A stretch of 36,064 nucleotides of DNA. Source: an uncultured bacterium. Its GTDB lineage: Bacteria; Bacteroidota; Rhodothermia; Rhodothermales; UBA10348. The DNA lies in the NCBI GenBank assembly GCA_938018055.1, contig CALIKL010000004.1, positions 1-36,064 on the forward strand. The letters are read 5' to 3'. Within the stretch, counting starts at the first letter, position 1; every line of letters begins with the position of its first letter. Both the position numbers and the translations under genes were made by a program. This document shows, piece by piece, positions 9,147 to 16,250 of the stretch. The notes below the pieces were generated by a model, which saw only the letters and a program-made list of their open reading frames with translations, ran no database searches and was not told where the DNA came from.

Positions 9147-9458
9147 ATGAAACGCACGCTGATCGTCGCGGCAGCTGCAGCATTCTTGTTGGTGCTGTTC
9201 GCCAAACCGCTCGACTTCATCTCCCATTACTCAGAGCATGCACGACATGCTACCCATGCTGTCAGTACCAATCCGGACGTCTCGCCTGATCGACATGTGC
9301 TGATTGAGCTGAACAAAGCCTCTGTCGATTCGGGACACGTGGGAATCGAGGCCTGGGTGGTGCTTCTCGTTTTCTTGGGGGTTGGGACAGTAGTCGGTCT
9401 GACCATGGCCCGACGCCGGAATGAGCAACGGAATAACCGGAAACGCGGGCTTTGCTGA
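9147..9458 (+). CDS. Small two-TM membrane protein of unknown function
   Basis: The 103-residue product has an N-terminal hydrophobic helix (about 4-19, TLIVAAAAAFLLVLFA), a 45-residue histidine-rich soluble part (HYSEHARHATHAV) and a second helix (about 68-87, EAWVVLLVFLGVGTVVGLTM) followed by a strongly basic tail. The pattern suggests a loop outside the cytoplasm and a cytoplasmic C terminus, or a cleaved signal peptide and a single anchor. The ATG at 9147 is chosen over one 66 bases upstream because the hydrophobic helix begins there and GGAAGAGG lies just ahead. It ends 18 bases from the convergent gene at 9477. It is the only plus-strand gene in the first 13 kb. No family is recognised. 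Confidence 0.6.
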   Translation: MKRTLIVAAAAAFLLVLFAKPLDFISHYSEHARHATHAVSTNPDVSPDRHVLIELNKASVDSGHVGIEAWVVLLVFLGVGTVVGLTMARRRNEQRNNRKRGLC

Positions 9459-9476
9459 TCCGCCTCGTTGATCAAT

Positions 9477-9914
9477 TCAGCCTTTGTCTGACAGCATGTT
9501 GAGCTGCCAAAGCTCCTTGTTGGACCATTGCTGGATAGGCTCGATCGCCATCATGCCAGCCCTACCGATAGAGTCCTCCAGGTAGTCCAGCTCGGCAAAC
9601 TTCGCCTTTATGCTCTCGTCTGGCGGTGGCACGAACCCGGCCTCCTGCATCATCAGCATCCCCTTGGCCAGGATGGAGAGTTCGACCCGGATCCGGATAA
9701 GACACAGCATATCAGCCACGATGGGGCCCTCGAAATGGGACCGCAGGGAGTGCAGATACTGTCCTATTCGAGACGAGCCGAAATCTCCTCCCATCAGCAG
9801 AGTCATCAATTCTTGATCGGTATCGAATTCGGCGAACGCTGTCTCTGACTGCGTAGCATCCAGGCGCCCTTTCAGTCGGACGGCCCGCGCCCCTTCTCGT
9901 ATGATCTCAAGCAT
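9477..9914 (-). CDS. Unknown protein with STAS-like N terminus, partner of the anti-sigma ATPase
   Basis: The 145-residue product starts like an anti-sigma-factor antagonist (LEIIREGARAVRLKGRLDA, residues 2-20), the usual first two strands of a STAS domain. The rest does not continue as STAS: there is no serine-containing phosphorylation segment of the D-x-S-x-x-G-L type, and residues 35-145 look mainly helical. Its start overlaps the end of the RsbW-like gene by 8 bases, which suggests translational coupling and a shared task. It could be a divergent antagonist or a protein that binds the ATPase. Function is unproven. A convergent gene ends 18 bases away, with no terminator visible between. 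Confidence 0.65.
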   Translation of the reverse strand: MLEIIREGARAVRLKGRLDATQSETAFAEFDTDQELMTLLMGGDFGSSRIGQYLHSLRSHFEGPIVADMLCLIRIRVELSILAKGMLMMQEAGFVPPPDESIKAKFAELDYLEDSIGRAGMMAIEPIQQWSNKELWQLNMLSDKG

Positions 9915-10317
9915 GGTTCGTCAATCGTTTGCCCAATCGAATGGTGGTTTTGCGCTCCTTGTACTCATACATCACCTCGTCCATAAAGCGCTTGACAAGG
10001 TGAATTCCGAGGCCTCCCGGTCTACGATCGTGCAGCGGAGCCGACGTATCGACCTCCCCTGCATCACTCAAGTCAAATGGCTCTGAATCGAAATCAACCA
10101 GCCAAATGGTCATCCAATCGGCTTCGCGATCAACTCCAATTAGAATGTCGTCTGCTCCGTTGCCATTGTACTTCACCATGTTGGTGAAGAGCTCCTCCAC
10201 GGCCATGTTCAATGTGAACGAGGTGCCAGTATCCAAGTCGAAATGATCAACAGCTTCTTGCAGAAACGGCACGATGACGGCCAACTCTTCAATGCTGCGC
10301 TTGAAATGTCGCTCCAT
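9907..10317 (-). CDS. RsbW/SpoIIAB-like anti-sigma ATP-binding protein
   Basis: The 136-residue single-domain GHKL ATPase fits the family that holds sigma factors inactive and phosphorylates STAS antagonists in partner switching. The N box is AVEELFTNMVKYN (39-51) with E41/E42 and N46; the G2 box is PGGLGIHLVKRFMDEV (100-115). The G1 region reads VDFDSEPFD (74-82), where the glycine usual after the first Asp is replaced, though the downstream P-F-D is kept. A histidine-kinase phosphoacceptor domain is absent. It lies just downstream of the primary sigma gene's terminator region and overlaps the 145-residue partner gene by 8 bases. The sigma factor it controls cannot be named; an ECF gene and the primary sigma gene are both nearby. 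Confidence 0.88.
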   Translation of the reverse strand: MERHFKRSIEELAVIVPFLQEAVDHFDLDTGTSFTLNMAVEELFTNMVKYNGNGADDILIGVDREADWMTIWLVDFDSEPFDLSDAGEVDTSAPLHDRRPGGLGIHLVKRFMDEVMYEYKERKTTIRLGKRLTNHA

Positions 10318-10417
10318 GTAACAGGGGAAAGGCGATGGAAATCCAGAGCCTCAAGCATATCGGTTTGATGTGGATAGGGCAAGGATCTCTTTCCCTTGTC
10401 GTTCGGAAAGCTGGCAT

Positions 10418-10452
10418 AAAAAAAGGGCGGCTCCCTCACGGGAGCCGCCCTT
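10418..10452 (-). terminator. Intrinsic terminator of the primary sigma gene
   Basis: A perfect 13-bp stem (10423-10435 with 10440-10452) around a TCAC loop, followed on the minus strand by a run of seven T (complement of A10418-A10424). It lies 22 bases after the sigma stop codon. Its stem shares the AAGGGCGGCT core with the terminator at 15-48. Confidence 0.93.
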
Positions 10453-10474
10453 CCGGAAACGCCGAGAATGGGCG

Positions 10475-11314
10475 TTACCCGATATGCATCTGAAGTTCCT
10501 CGCGGCGATGCTTCTGACGAAGCTTGCGGAGGGCTTTCTCCTTGATCTGACGAACACGCTCGCGCGTCAGGCCGAAACGCTGTCCGATCTCCTCGAGGGT
10601 CAGCGGGTGCTCGCGACCGATACCAAAGTAGAGGCGTGTGATTTCAGCCTCGCGTGGATGCAGGAGGCTCAGAGCGCGCTCAATATCGATCTTGAGCGAC
10701 TCATCCATGAGCGTGTCATCCGGCTTGACATCTTCATCATCCGGAAGGACATCAAGAAGGCTGTTGTCGTCGTCTTCGTTGAAGGGCGCATCCATGGACA
10801 GGTGGCGTCCGGTATGCTGCAGCGCTTCGCGAATCTTGTTGACGTCGACTTCCAATTCCGTGGCCAGCTCTTCAATGTTCGGCTGACGCTCGTGGATCTG
10901 GGCCAGCTTCGCGCTGGTCTTACGGATCTTGGAAATCGTACCAATCCGGTTGAGCGGGAGACGCACCACGCGGCTCTGCTCGGCCAGTGCCTGAAGGATG
11001 GCTTGACGGATCCACCAGACGGCGTACGAGATGAATTTGAAACCGCGCGTTTCGTCAAAGCGCTGAGCTGCCTTGATCAGGCCGTAGTTGCCTTCGTTGA
11101 TGAGGTCAGCCAGGGTCAGACCCTGACCCTGATACTTCTTGGCAACGGATACCACGAAACGAAGGTTCGCTCGGGTCAAACGGTGCAGTGCATCCTGGTC
11201 TCCCTGCTTGATCTTCTGCGCTAGATCGACTTCCTGGTCAGGGGTCAGCAATGGAATTTGGCCGATCTCCTGAAGGTATTGATCCAGCATGCGCTGCTGG
11301 CGTGGGACGTACAT
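10475..11314 (-). CDS. rpoD: Primary RNA polymerase sigma factor (RpoD/SigA, short Bacteroidota type)
   Basis: The 279-residue product has region 1.2 ([23 protein letters not shown]), region 2 with the -10-recognition helix ([29 protein letters not shown], split around residues 83-111), region 3 and region 4 with the helix-turn-helix ([29 protein letters not shown]). Region 1.1 and the non-conserved insert are absent, as expected for primary sigma factors of this phylum. An in-frame upstream ATG would add 44 residues of unrelated sequence; the start at 11314 is preferred because it opens with the conserved [15 protein letters not shown] and has AGAGGAAGGGG just ahead. A strong terminator follows, so the gene is probably transcribed alone or after the GH3 gene. 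Confidence 0.95.
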   Translation of the reverse strand: MYVPRQQRMLDQYLQEIGQIPLLTPDQEVDLAQKIKQGDQDALHRLTRANLRFVVSVAKKYQGQGLTLADLINEGNYGLIKAAQRFDETRGFKFISYAVWWIRQAILQALAEQSRVVRLPLNRIGTISKIRKTSAKLAQIHERQPNIEELATELEVDVNKIREALQHTGRHLSMDAPFNEDDDNSLLDVLPDDEDVKPDDTLMDESLKIDIERALSLLHPREAEITRLYFGIGREHPLTLEEIGQRFGLTRERVRQIKEKALRKLRQKHRREELQMHIG

Positions 11315-11416
11315 ATTCCCCTTCCTCTGTCCTGATTCTTGGTAGCTGTAGGAGCCGGCTTTCTCGATAGACACGAGTTGGTGGGCCGGCAGGTATGAGC
11401 ATGGTTTACTTTTAGG

Positions 11417-11438
11417 GGCCCGCGAAACCTGGCGGGCC
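11417..11438 (-). promoter_or_regulatory. Hairpin in the leader of rpoD
   Basis: A 7-bp GC stem (GGCCCGC 11432-11438 minus strand, pairing with 11417-11423) encloses an 8-base loop. It lies between the GH3 stop (11504) and the sigma start (11314), about 100 bases before the latter. No T-run follows on the minus strand, so it is either a weak terminator for the GH3 gene or a structured leader of rpoD. Nothing else is recognised in this 189-base gap. Confidence 0.35.
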
Positions 11439-11503
11439 TGATTCACGCTGTGCTGAAAGTGATGTTCCCCTTTCTCGCGGCGTAAGTCCTTATTACTTCG
11501 CTG

Positions 11504-13048
11504 TTACGGATTGTTTCCTGAAATTTTCAGTAGGGCATCAGCAATTTCTCTTCCTTCACTCATTCTGGGCACCTTGGTCTGAGCACTTACCCGCTTCTTG
11601 GTCTGCTGAAGCCACTCGAAAAACGTCCCGCGTCGCAAGGAGGAAATCTTGGGAGGTAAGAAGGCCTGCGCCTCTCGGCGAATTACGTAATGCCGATTAA
11701 TTTCCCGAAGGTGTCGATCGATGACACCAGAAAATGCCTCGATATCAGAAGGCTGCTCGTCAAACTCGATGAGCCACTCGTGCCCGGGTAATGAAGCATG
11801 CGATACCGGAATGGGTGTAATGTGATAGTTCGTGGTCTGGGCCCCTGTTTCGTTGCAAGCCTGCTCGAGCGCTTTTCGGGCCTCGTCGCCATAGACTGCC
11901 TCGCCGTAGGTATCCAGTACTTCGTTGGTTCGCCCGGCCACGACCAGCCTGTACGGATCGGTTGAGGTAAACTTGACAACATCACCAATTTCGTACGCCC
12001 AGAGTCCACTGCACGTGGAGACAAAGATGCGATATCGAACACCGGTCTCGACGCCCGCGATAGAGACGCGAGGACCACTGCCGTCCACAGGCTCGAATTC
12101 AAAAAACACGCCGGTGTCCAAGTGGACCAGCATATCCTCGGCATTCGGGTTGTCCTGAAACGATACGTACCCTTCACTCGCCCCGTAATTCTCAACGAAG
12201 TTGACAGAGCCGCCGATCTGCTCTTCGAGCAGTGTTCGGTATGACGACAAGGCTACACCGCCTGAGAAAAATACTTCCAGGTTAGGCCAGATTTCAGATA
12301 CGGTCGAAGCAGAATCCTCATTCACTTTGTTGTGATGAGCAATCAGTTTTCGAAACAACACAGGAGCCCAGGATGGCACCATAGCCATCGCCCGGATGTT
12401 CATGTTGTAGGTGTGTTCGACAATGGCATCCAGTTTCTCCTCCCAGTTAGGAAGGAACAGGATATCCCGAGGCACCGCCTGGTAGAATTTGCGAATCACA
12501 GCCGGCGTAACCAGAAATTGCAAGCCAGACACTTCGCCAATCCATGAGCCAGGATGCAGCGGATCATCCTCGATTCGTCCAGGAATCGACAGCAACCGGC
12601 CGAAGAGAAAAGATGGATCCGCAACCGACTTGAAATAGGACATGGCGACCGCCATCGTGAACCGGCGGTTGACGTCCAGCATGTCTTGGGAAAGTGGAAT
12701 GATCTTACCCGCAGAAGCCGTCCCCGAGGACACTGCAAAATGCTTGAACTGACCCGGCCAAATAATGTCTTTCTCACCCTGGCGAATACGCTCTACATCG
12801 CTGCGATAGGCATCGTAATGATGGAACGGTACGCGCTCCTGGTACAGCCGGACGGGGTCTTTGGCCTCGGCGATTTCCGCAAACCCGAAGCGTTTGCCCC
12901 ATTCAGTCCCTGAAGCTTTCCGCGTTAGATTTCGGAGCAAACGGGTCTGGGTACCCACCGGGTCTGCCTTGAAACTCCGAATGACCTGAAGCGGAGAAAT
13001 GGACGAGGGTCGTCGGACCTTGTCGATGGATGGGAAATTGAACGGCAT
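11504..13048 (-). CDS. GH3-family acyl-adenylating enzyme
   Basis: The 514-residue product matches the GH3 family (named from plant auxin- and jasmonate-conjugating enzymes), which adenylates a carboxylate and joins it to an amino acid. The ATP-binding P-loop-like motif SSGTASAGKIIPLS appears at about 107-120; the adenylate-forming region VENYGASEGYVSFQ is near 283-296; and GLWAYEIGDVVKF with VVAGRTNEVLDTYGE marks the C-terminal lid (about 345-385). Length fits the bacterial members. The substrate in bacteria is generally unknown, and no biosynthetic partner lies beside it. It is transcribed toward rpoD and divergently from folP, with 120 bases between the starts. Confidence 0.88.
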   Translation of the reverse strand: MPFNFPSIDKVRRPSSISPLQVIRSFKADPVGTQTRLLRNLTRKASGTEWGKRFGFAEIAEAKDPVRLYQERVPFHHYDAYRSDVERIRQGEKDIIWPGQFKHFAVSSGTASAGKIIPLSQDMLDVNRRFTMAVAMSYFKSVADPSFLFGRLLSIPGRIEDDPLHPGSWIGEVSGLQFLVTPAVIRKFYQAVPRDILFLPNWEEKLDAIVEHTYNMNIRAMAMVPSWAPVLFRKLIAHHNKVNEDSASTVSEIWPNLEVFFSGGVALSSYRTLLEEQIGGSVNFVENYGASEGYVSFQDNPNAEDMLVHLDTGVFFEFEPVDGSGPRVSIAGVETGVRYRIFVSTCSGLWAYEIGDVVKFTSTDPYRLVVAGRTNEVLDTYGEAVYGDEARKALEQACNETGAQTTNYHITPIPVSHASLPGHEWLIEFDEQPSDIEAFSGVIDRHLREINRHYVIRREAQAFLPPKISSLRRGTFFEWLQQTKKRVSAQTKVPRMSEGREIADALLKISGNNP

Positions 13049-13168
13049 GGCGTCGCGATACGTCTATCTGGCCTCTCGACTCCGACCTTCGGACCGTTCG
13101 AGAAAGCGTGTCTATCTTCACTCCTTCATGTACCCCATCCGCCCTAACCGGTTCTCCCAACTCTATTC

Positions 13169-14089
13169 GTGTCTGATTCACCCCACATCCTTCGCTCCGG
13201 GTCCCTGACACTGGATTGCTCACAGCCTGTCGCAGGAGGAGCCCACGTCATGGGGGTTTTGAATGTGACTCCTGACTCGTTTTCAGATGGAGGGTTGTAC
13301 CTGGACCCCGACCTGGCGCTGAAACGCGCTGCCGAAATGAGTGCTGAAGGTGCCGTGATCTTGGACATCGGAGGTGCCTCTTCCAGGCCCAAGGGGACAA
13401 CCTACGGAGAAGGGGCCCAGTTGATATCAGCGGACGAGGAGTGTCACAGGATCCTCCCAGTCATCGAACGCATCGCAGAAAGACTTCCTGATGTCTGGAT
13501 TTCCGTCGACACGTTCCGTTCCGATGTAGCCGAGGCCGCCCTCGAGGCAGGGGCACACATGATCAACGATATCACTTCGTTACGCTTCGACCCCGCCCTC
13601 GCCGAGATTGCCGCTCGGCACGGCGTGCCTCTGGCGCTGATGCATTCGGTGGGGATGCCCGGGGAGATGCCGCATGTGGTTGAGACACACGATATCGTAA
13701 GTGAGGTCACGATCCGGCTTGCCGAAGCGACCCGGACCGCACGGAATGCCGGATGCGACCAACTCGTTCTCGATCCAGGGTTCGGATTCGGCAAGACTAC
13801 CGTGGATAATCTGGCACTCATGAGTGGTATAAGCTCGCTGCTTTCATTGGGCCATCCGGTTCTGATCGGTGTATCCAGAAAGAGTAGTATCGCACAAGCC
13901 GCAGCTGGAGAAAACGCCCCGAAAGAGGCTCTCCCTCCTCCTTCGGACCGATTGGCCGGCTCCTTGGCTGCGACAGCTGTCGCGGTCCAGAACGGTGCCA
14001 CCCTCGTCCGGACACACGATGTAGCCGCCACACGACAATTCCTCAACGTCCTTGAAGCAACCATTCGTGCCGGTACCAGTCAGATTTAG
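13169..14089 (+). CDS. folP: Dihydropteroate synthase
   Basis: FolP condenses p-aminobenzoate with hydroxymethyl-dihydropterin pyrophosphate in folate synthesis and is the sulfonamide target. The 306-residue product shows MGVLNVTPDSFSDGG (28-42), DIGGASSRP (66-74; Ala and Ser where Glu-Ser-Thr is common), SVDTFRSDVAEAAL, INDITSL, DPGFGFGKT, GVSRKSSI and the final VRTHDV. The start is GTG with no clear Shine-Dalgarno sequence; the next ATG (13250) would cut into the first conserved motif, so it is rejected. It heads an operon with cdaA and pcm; the folP-cdaA adjacency is common in Bacteroidota. Confidence 0.95.
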   Translation: MSDSPHILRSGSLTLDCSQPVAGGAHVMGVLNVTPDSFSDGGLYLDPDLALKRAAEMSAEGAVILDIGGASSRPKGTTYGEGAQLISADEECHRILPVIERIAERLPDVWISVDTFRSDVAEAALEAGAHMINDITSLRFDPALAEIAARHGVPLALMHSVGMPGEMPHVVETHDIVSEVTIRLAEATRTARNAGCDQLVLDPGFGFGKTTVDNLALMSGISSLLSLGHPVLIGVSRKSSIAQAAAGENAPKEALPPPSDRLAGSLAATAVAVQNGATLVRTHDVAATRQFLNVLEATIRAGTSQI

Positions 14090-14090
14090 G

Positions 14091-14195
14091 ATGCCAAAGC
14101 CGTATACTGCGCATATTCCTTCTGACTCGTTGGGCAGGCGTGACCCCATTCGACCAGCGCCGCTGCCCGAAGCCCCGTACCACCCGGACGCATGA
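14091..14195 (+). CDS. Possible 34-codon linker ORF between folP and cdaA
   Basis: One base after the folP stop TAG an ATG opens a 34-codon frame whose TGA overlaps the cdaA start as ATGA (14192-14195). The predicted peptide is proline-rich (RRDPIRPAPLPEAPYHPDA) with no known motif. It exactly fills the 102-base gap between the two genes, so it could couple their translation by termination and reinitiation even if the peptide has no function. There is no Shine-Dalgarno sequence, and chance is a real alternative. Confidence 0.35.
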   Translation: MPKPYTAHIPSDSLGRRDPIRPAPLPEAPYHPDA

Positions 14196-14992
14196 CGCTC
14201 ATTCCGTGGGTCATACCGATTCGTGTCGTCGATCTCCTTGAGGTCGGCTTGGTGGCTTACATCCTGTACAAGCTGTACCAGCTGATGCGGGGAACGATCG
14301 CGGTCCAGATTTTCGTTGGCATCCTGGCGCTGTATCTGATCCAATTGATGGTGACGGCCGCCGACATGACCATCTTGCGGGCTCTTTTCGGATCCATATC
14401 GGAAGTATTCGTATTGGCCGTGATCATCCTGTTCCAGCCCGAAATCCGACGCCTACTTCTGCTACTCGGACAAAATCCTCTTGTGCGACGATTCATGCAA
14501 TCTCCCGCACAGCAGGAGCGCATCGAGGAAATCGTACATGCCATCGAAGATCTGAGTCAGCGACGCATCGGGGCTTTGCTCGTATTTGAACGGTCCACCG
14601 GTCTGCGCAGTTATATCGAAACAGGGGCTCAATTGCACGCACAGGTCAGTCGCGATCTCCTGGTAACGATTTTCTATTCCCAGAATCCACTTCATGACGG
14701 AGCTGTCATTGTGCGCGATGGCCGGATTGAAGCAGCACGCTGTATCCTGCCCATTTCCACCAATATGAAGCTGGACAGCAAGCTGGGACTGCGTCACCGG
14801 GCTGCTGTCGGACTGACCGAGGTTTCGGATGCATTTGTCGTTGTCGTATCGGAGGAAACAGGGTATATCAGCACCGCCAGCAATGGTGAACTCAAGCGAA
14901 ATGTGAGCCTCGACTTGTTGGACAACTATATCGTCGAGGCGCTTGCCCCCAGCTTTGAGCCAGAGGCAGAAACCGTTCCCGCAACAGCCTGA
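14192..14992 (+). CDS. cdaA: Diadenylate cyclase CdaA (c-di-AMP synthase)
   Basis: CdaA joins two ATP into cyclic di-AMP, which in studied bacteria controls potassium and osmolyte transport and wall homeostasis. The 266-residue product has three hydrophobic N-terminal segments (about 12-30, 35-55 and 66-83) and a DAC domain at about 105-225, with the catalytic DGA (169-171) and RHR (201-203) motifs intact. The coupling FQPEIRRLL motif (81-89) that precedes the cyclase domain is present. The ATG overlaps the stop of the small linker ORF, and pcm starts 4 bases after its stop. No CdaR or GlmM gene is adjacent, unlike in Firmicutes; the operon partner is folP. Confidence 0.95.
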   Translation: MTLIPWVIPIRVVDLLEVGLVAYILYKLYQLMRGTIAVQIFVGILALYLIQLMVTAADMTILRALFGSISEVFVLAVIILFQPEIRRLLLLLGQNPLVRRFMQSPAQQERIEEIVHAIEDLSQRRIGALLVFERSTGLRSYIETGAQLHAQVSRDLLVTIFYSQNPLHDGAVIVRDGRIEAARCILPISTNMKLDSKLGLRHRAAVGLTEVSDAFVVVVSEETGYISTASNGELKRNVSLDLLDNYIVEALAPSFEPEAETVPATA

Positions 14993-14996
14993 ACCC

Positions 14997-15656
14997 ATGA
15001 AGGAAGACTGGAAATTCCAGCGTCGTCGTGCTCGCTTGGTAGATGAGCTTCGGGAAAAGGGAATAAGCAGTGAACGCGTCCTCAAGGCCATCGGGACCGT
15101 CCAGCGACAGCACTTCGTAGACCCCGCTTTCCTTTCACGCGCCTACCATGACGAGGCGCTGCCCATTGGATTGAAGCAAACGATATCCCAACCGTTTACC
15201 GTAGCCTACCAGAGCCAGACGCTCAATCCGAAGTCCGGTGAACGTATCCTGGAAATCGGAACGGGTAGCGGTTACCAGGCAGCGGTTCTGTGCGAGATGG
15301 GTGCCCGGGTCTATTCAATAGAACGCGTGCGTGGCCTCTATGACCATACCGCTCCCTTACTTCGAAGCCTCGGATACCGGGCAAATTGCCGGTTCGGGGA
15401 CGGGATGGCCGGATGGGAATCCATGGCGCCATTCGATGGCATAATCGTCACGGCAGGTGCATTGGATGTTCCGGATTCTCTGCTGAAGCAGCTCAAGATG
15501 CCGGAAGGCATGAAATCGGGCGGCCGCATGGTCATTCCGGTTGGTGGACGTGACCAGCAGATGATGACGTATATCGTCCGAATGGGCGAAGATGAATTCG
15601 ACCGTATCGAAATGGAAGCCTTTCGATTCGTACCCCTCTTGGGAAATACCGACTGA
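14997..15656 (+). CDS. pcm: Protein-L-isoaspartate O-methyltransferase
   Basis: Pcm methylates isoaspartyl residues of aged proteins using SAM, starting their repair. The 219-residue product shows the family-specific segment TISQPFTVAYQSQTL (about 62-76), SAM-binding motif I ILEIGTGSGYQAAVL (about 84-98), YSIERV, and the GGRMVIPVGG loop (about 178-187). The reading frame is open 54 bases further upstream, inside cdaA, but the ATG at 14997, 4 bases after the cdaA stop, gives the normal length. The gene ends only 4 bases from the convergent EutN-family gene, so transcripts from both sides must overlap unless they end inside coding sequence. Confidence 0.94.
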   Translation: MKEDWKFQRRRARLVDELREKGISSERVLKAIGTVQRQHFVDPAFLSRAYHDEALPIGLKQTISQPFTVAYQSQTLNPKSGERILEIGTGSGYQAAVLCEMGARVYSIERVRGLYDHTAPLLRSLGYRANCRFGDGMAGWESMAPFDGIIVTAGALDVPDSLLKQLKMPEGMKSGGRMVIPVGGRDQQMMTYIVRMGEDEFDRIEMEAFRFVPLLGNTD

Positions 15657-15660
15657 GTCC

Positions 15661-15960
15661 TCAGTCACTTTCCGGACGGGGTGTCCAGCTTCCTGATACG
15701 TGATCTACCCGATCGATAACGCCTACGATGGTCGCATCGGTCGGGGTGGGTTGTGGCTTGAACGGGATCGTGGCTTCCGTGGAAGAGACGTACATCACCG
15801 TATCACCAACGCCGGCATCTACTGTATCCAGGGCCACAATACGCCCGCCCACCGTCGCACCACTGAACGCTTGAGGTTGTACAAACAGGAGTCGCTGCCC
15901 TTCCAAACTATCGTCTTTGCGCGTGGCCCAGACCTTACCGGTGACTTTGCCGAGATTCAT
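15661..15960 (-). CDS. EutN/CcmL family shell-vertex protein, divergent paralogue
   Basis: EutN/CcmL (BMC-P) proteins form pentamers that cap the vertices of bacterial microcompartments. The 99-residue product starts with the family signature (LGKVTGKVWATRKDDSLEGQRLLFV) and keeps the core VDAGVGDTVMYVSS (about 47-60). The normally conserved GSSAR turn is replaced by SSTEAT, and an insert rich in proline precedes the last strand (ATIVGVIDRVD). AGGTGA five bases before the ATG is a fair ribosome-binding site. It lies 12 bases after its better-conserved paralogue and is last in a deoB-headed group. No BMC-H shell gene is in the window, so a full compartment is not shown. Confidence 0.9.
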   Translation of the reverse strand: MNLGKVTGKVWATRKDDSLEGQRLLFVQPQAFSGATVGGRIVALDTVDAGVGDTVMYVSSTEATIPFKPQPTPTDATIVGVIDRVDHVSGSWTPRPESD

Positions 15961-15972
15961 CAGATCACCTGC

Positions 15973-16239
15973 TCAGACTGTGTCGAGCTTATCCACGATA
16001 GCCGTAATCACGGCATCAATGGGCTTGTTGCGAGTCAACTCGGTCTGACGCGCACTCGATCCTTGGGCAAACAAGACCGTCTCACCGACCCCGGCGCCAA
16101 CGCTGTCGACACAGACAACTACCCGGCTCTTGTCACTACCGTCCTCAGCGATTTCACGAACCAACTGCAGTTTCATACCCTTCAGTTGTTCGTCTTTTCG
16201 GGTTGCCCAGACCGTACCGATTACTTTTCCGAGAATCAT
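15973..16239 (-). CDS. EutN/CcmL family shell-vertex protein
   Basis: The 88-residue product is a canonical-length BMC-P protein: ILGKVIGTVWATRKDEQLKG at the start, VDSVGAGVGETVLFAQGSSARQT in the middle (about 44-66) and AVITAIVDKLD as the last strand. The pore-side VGAGVGE loop and the GSSAR turn are intact, in contrast to the downstream copy. It starts 11 bases after deoB and ends 12 bases before the second copy, so the three genes almost certainly share a transcript. The two paralogues share the opening K-V-x-x-V-W-A-T-R-K-D, which points to a duplication followed by divergence. Whether it forms a shell vertex or works alone as a pentamer is unknown. Confidence 0.93.
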   Translation of the reverse strand: MILGKVIGTVWATRKDEQLKGMKLQLVREIAEDGSDKSRVVVCVDSVGAGVGETVLFAQGSSARQTELTRNKPIDAVITAIVDKLDTV

Positions 16240-16250
16240 GGCGAGAGCTG

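Noticed and set aside
11315-11446. 44-residue N-terminal extension of the primary sigma factor
   Set aside because: Unlike sigma region 1.1, it overlaps the leader hairpin, and the downstream ATG has a better ribosome-binding site and the conserved N terminus.
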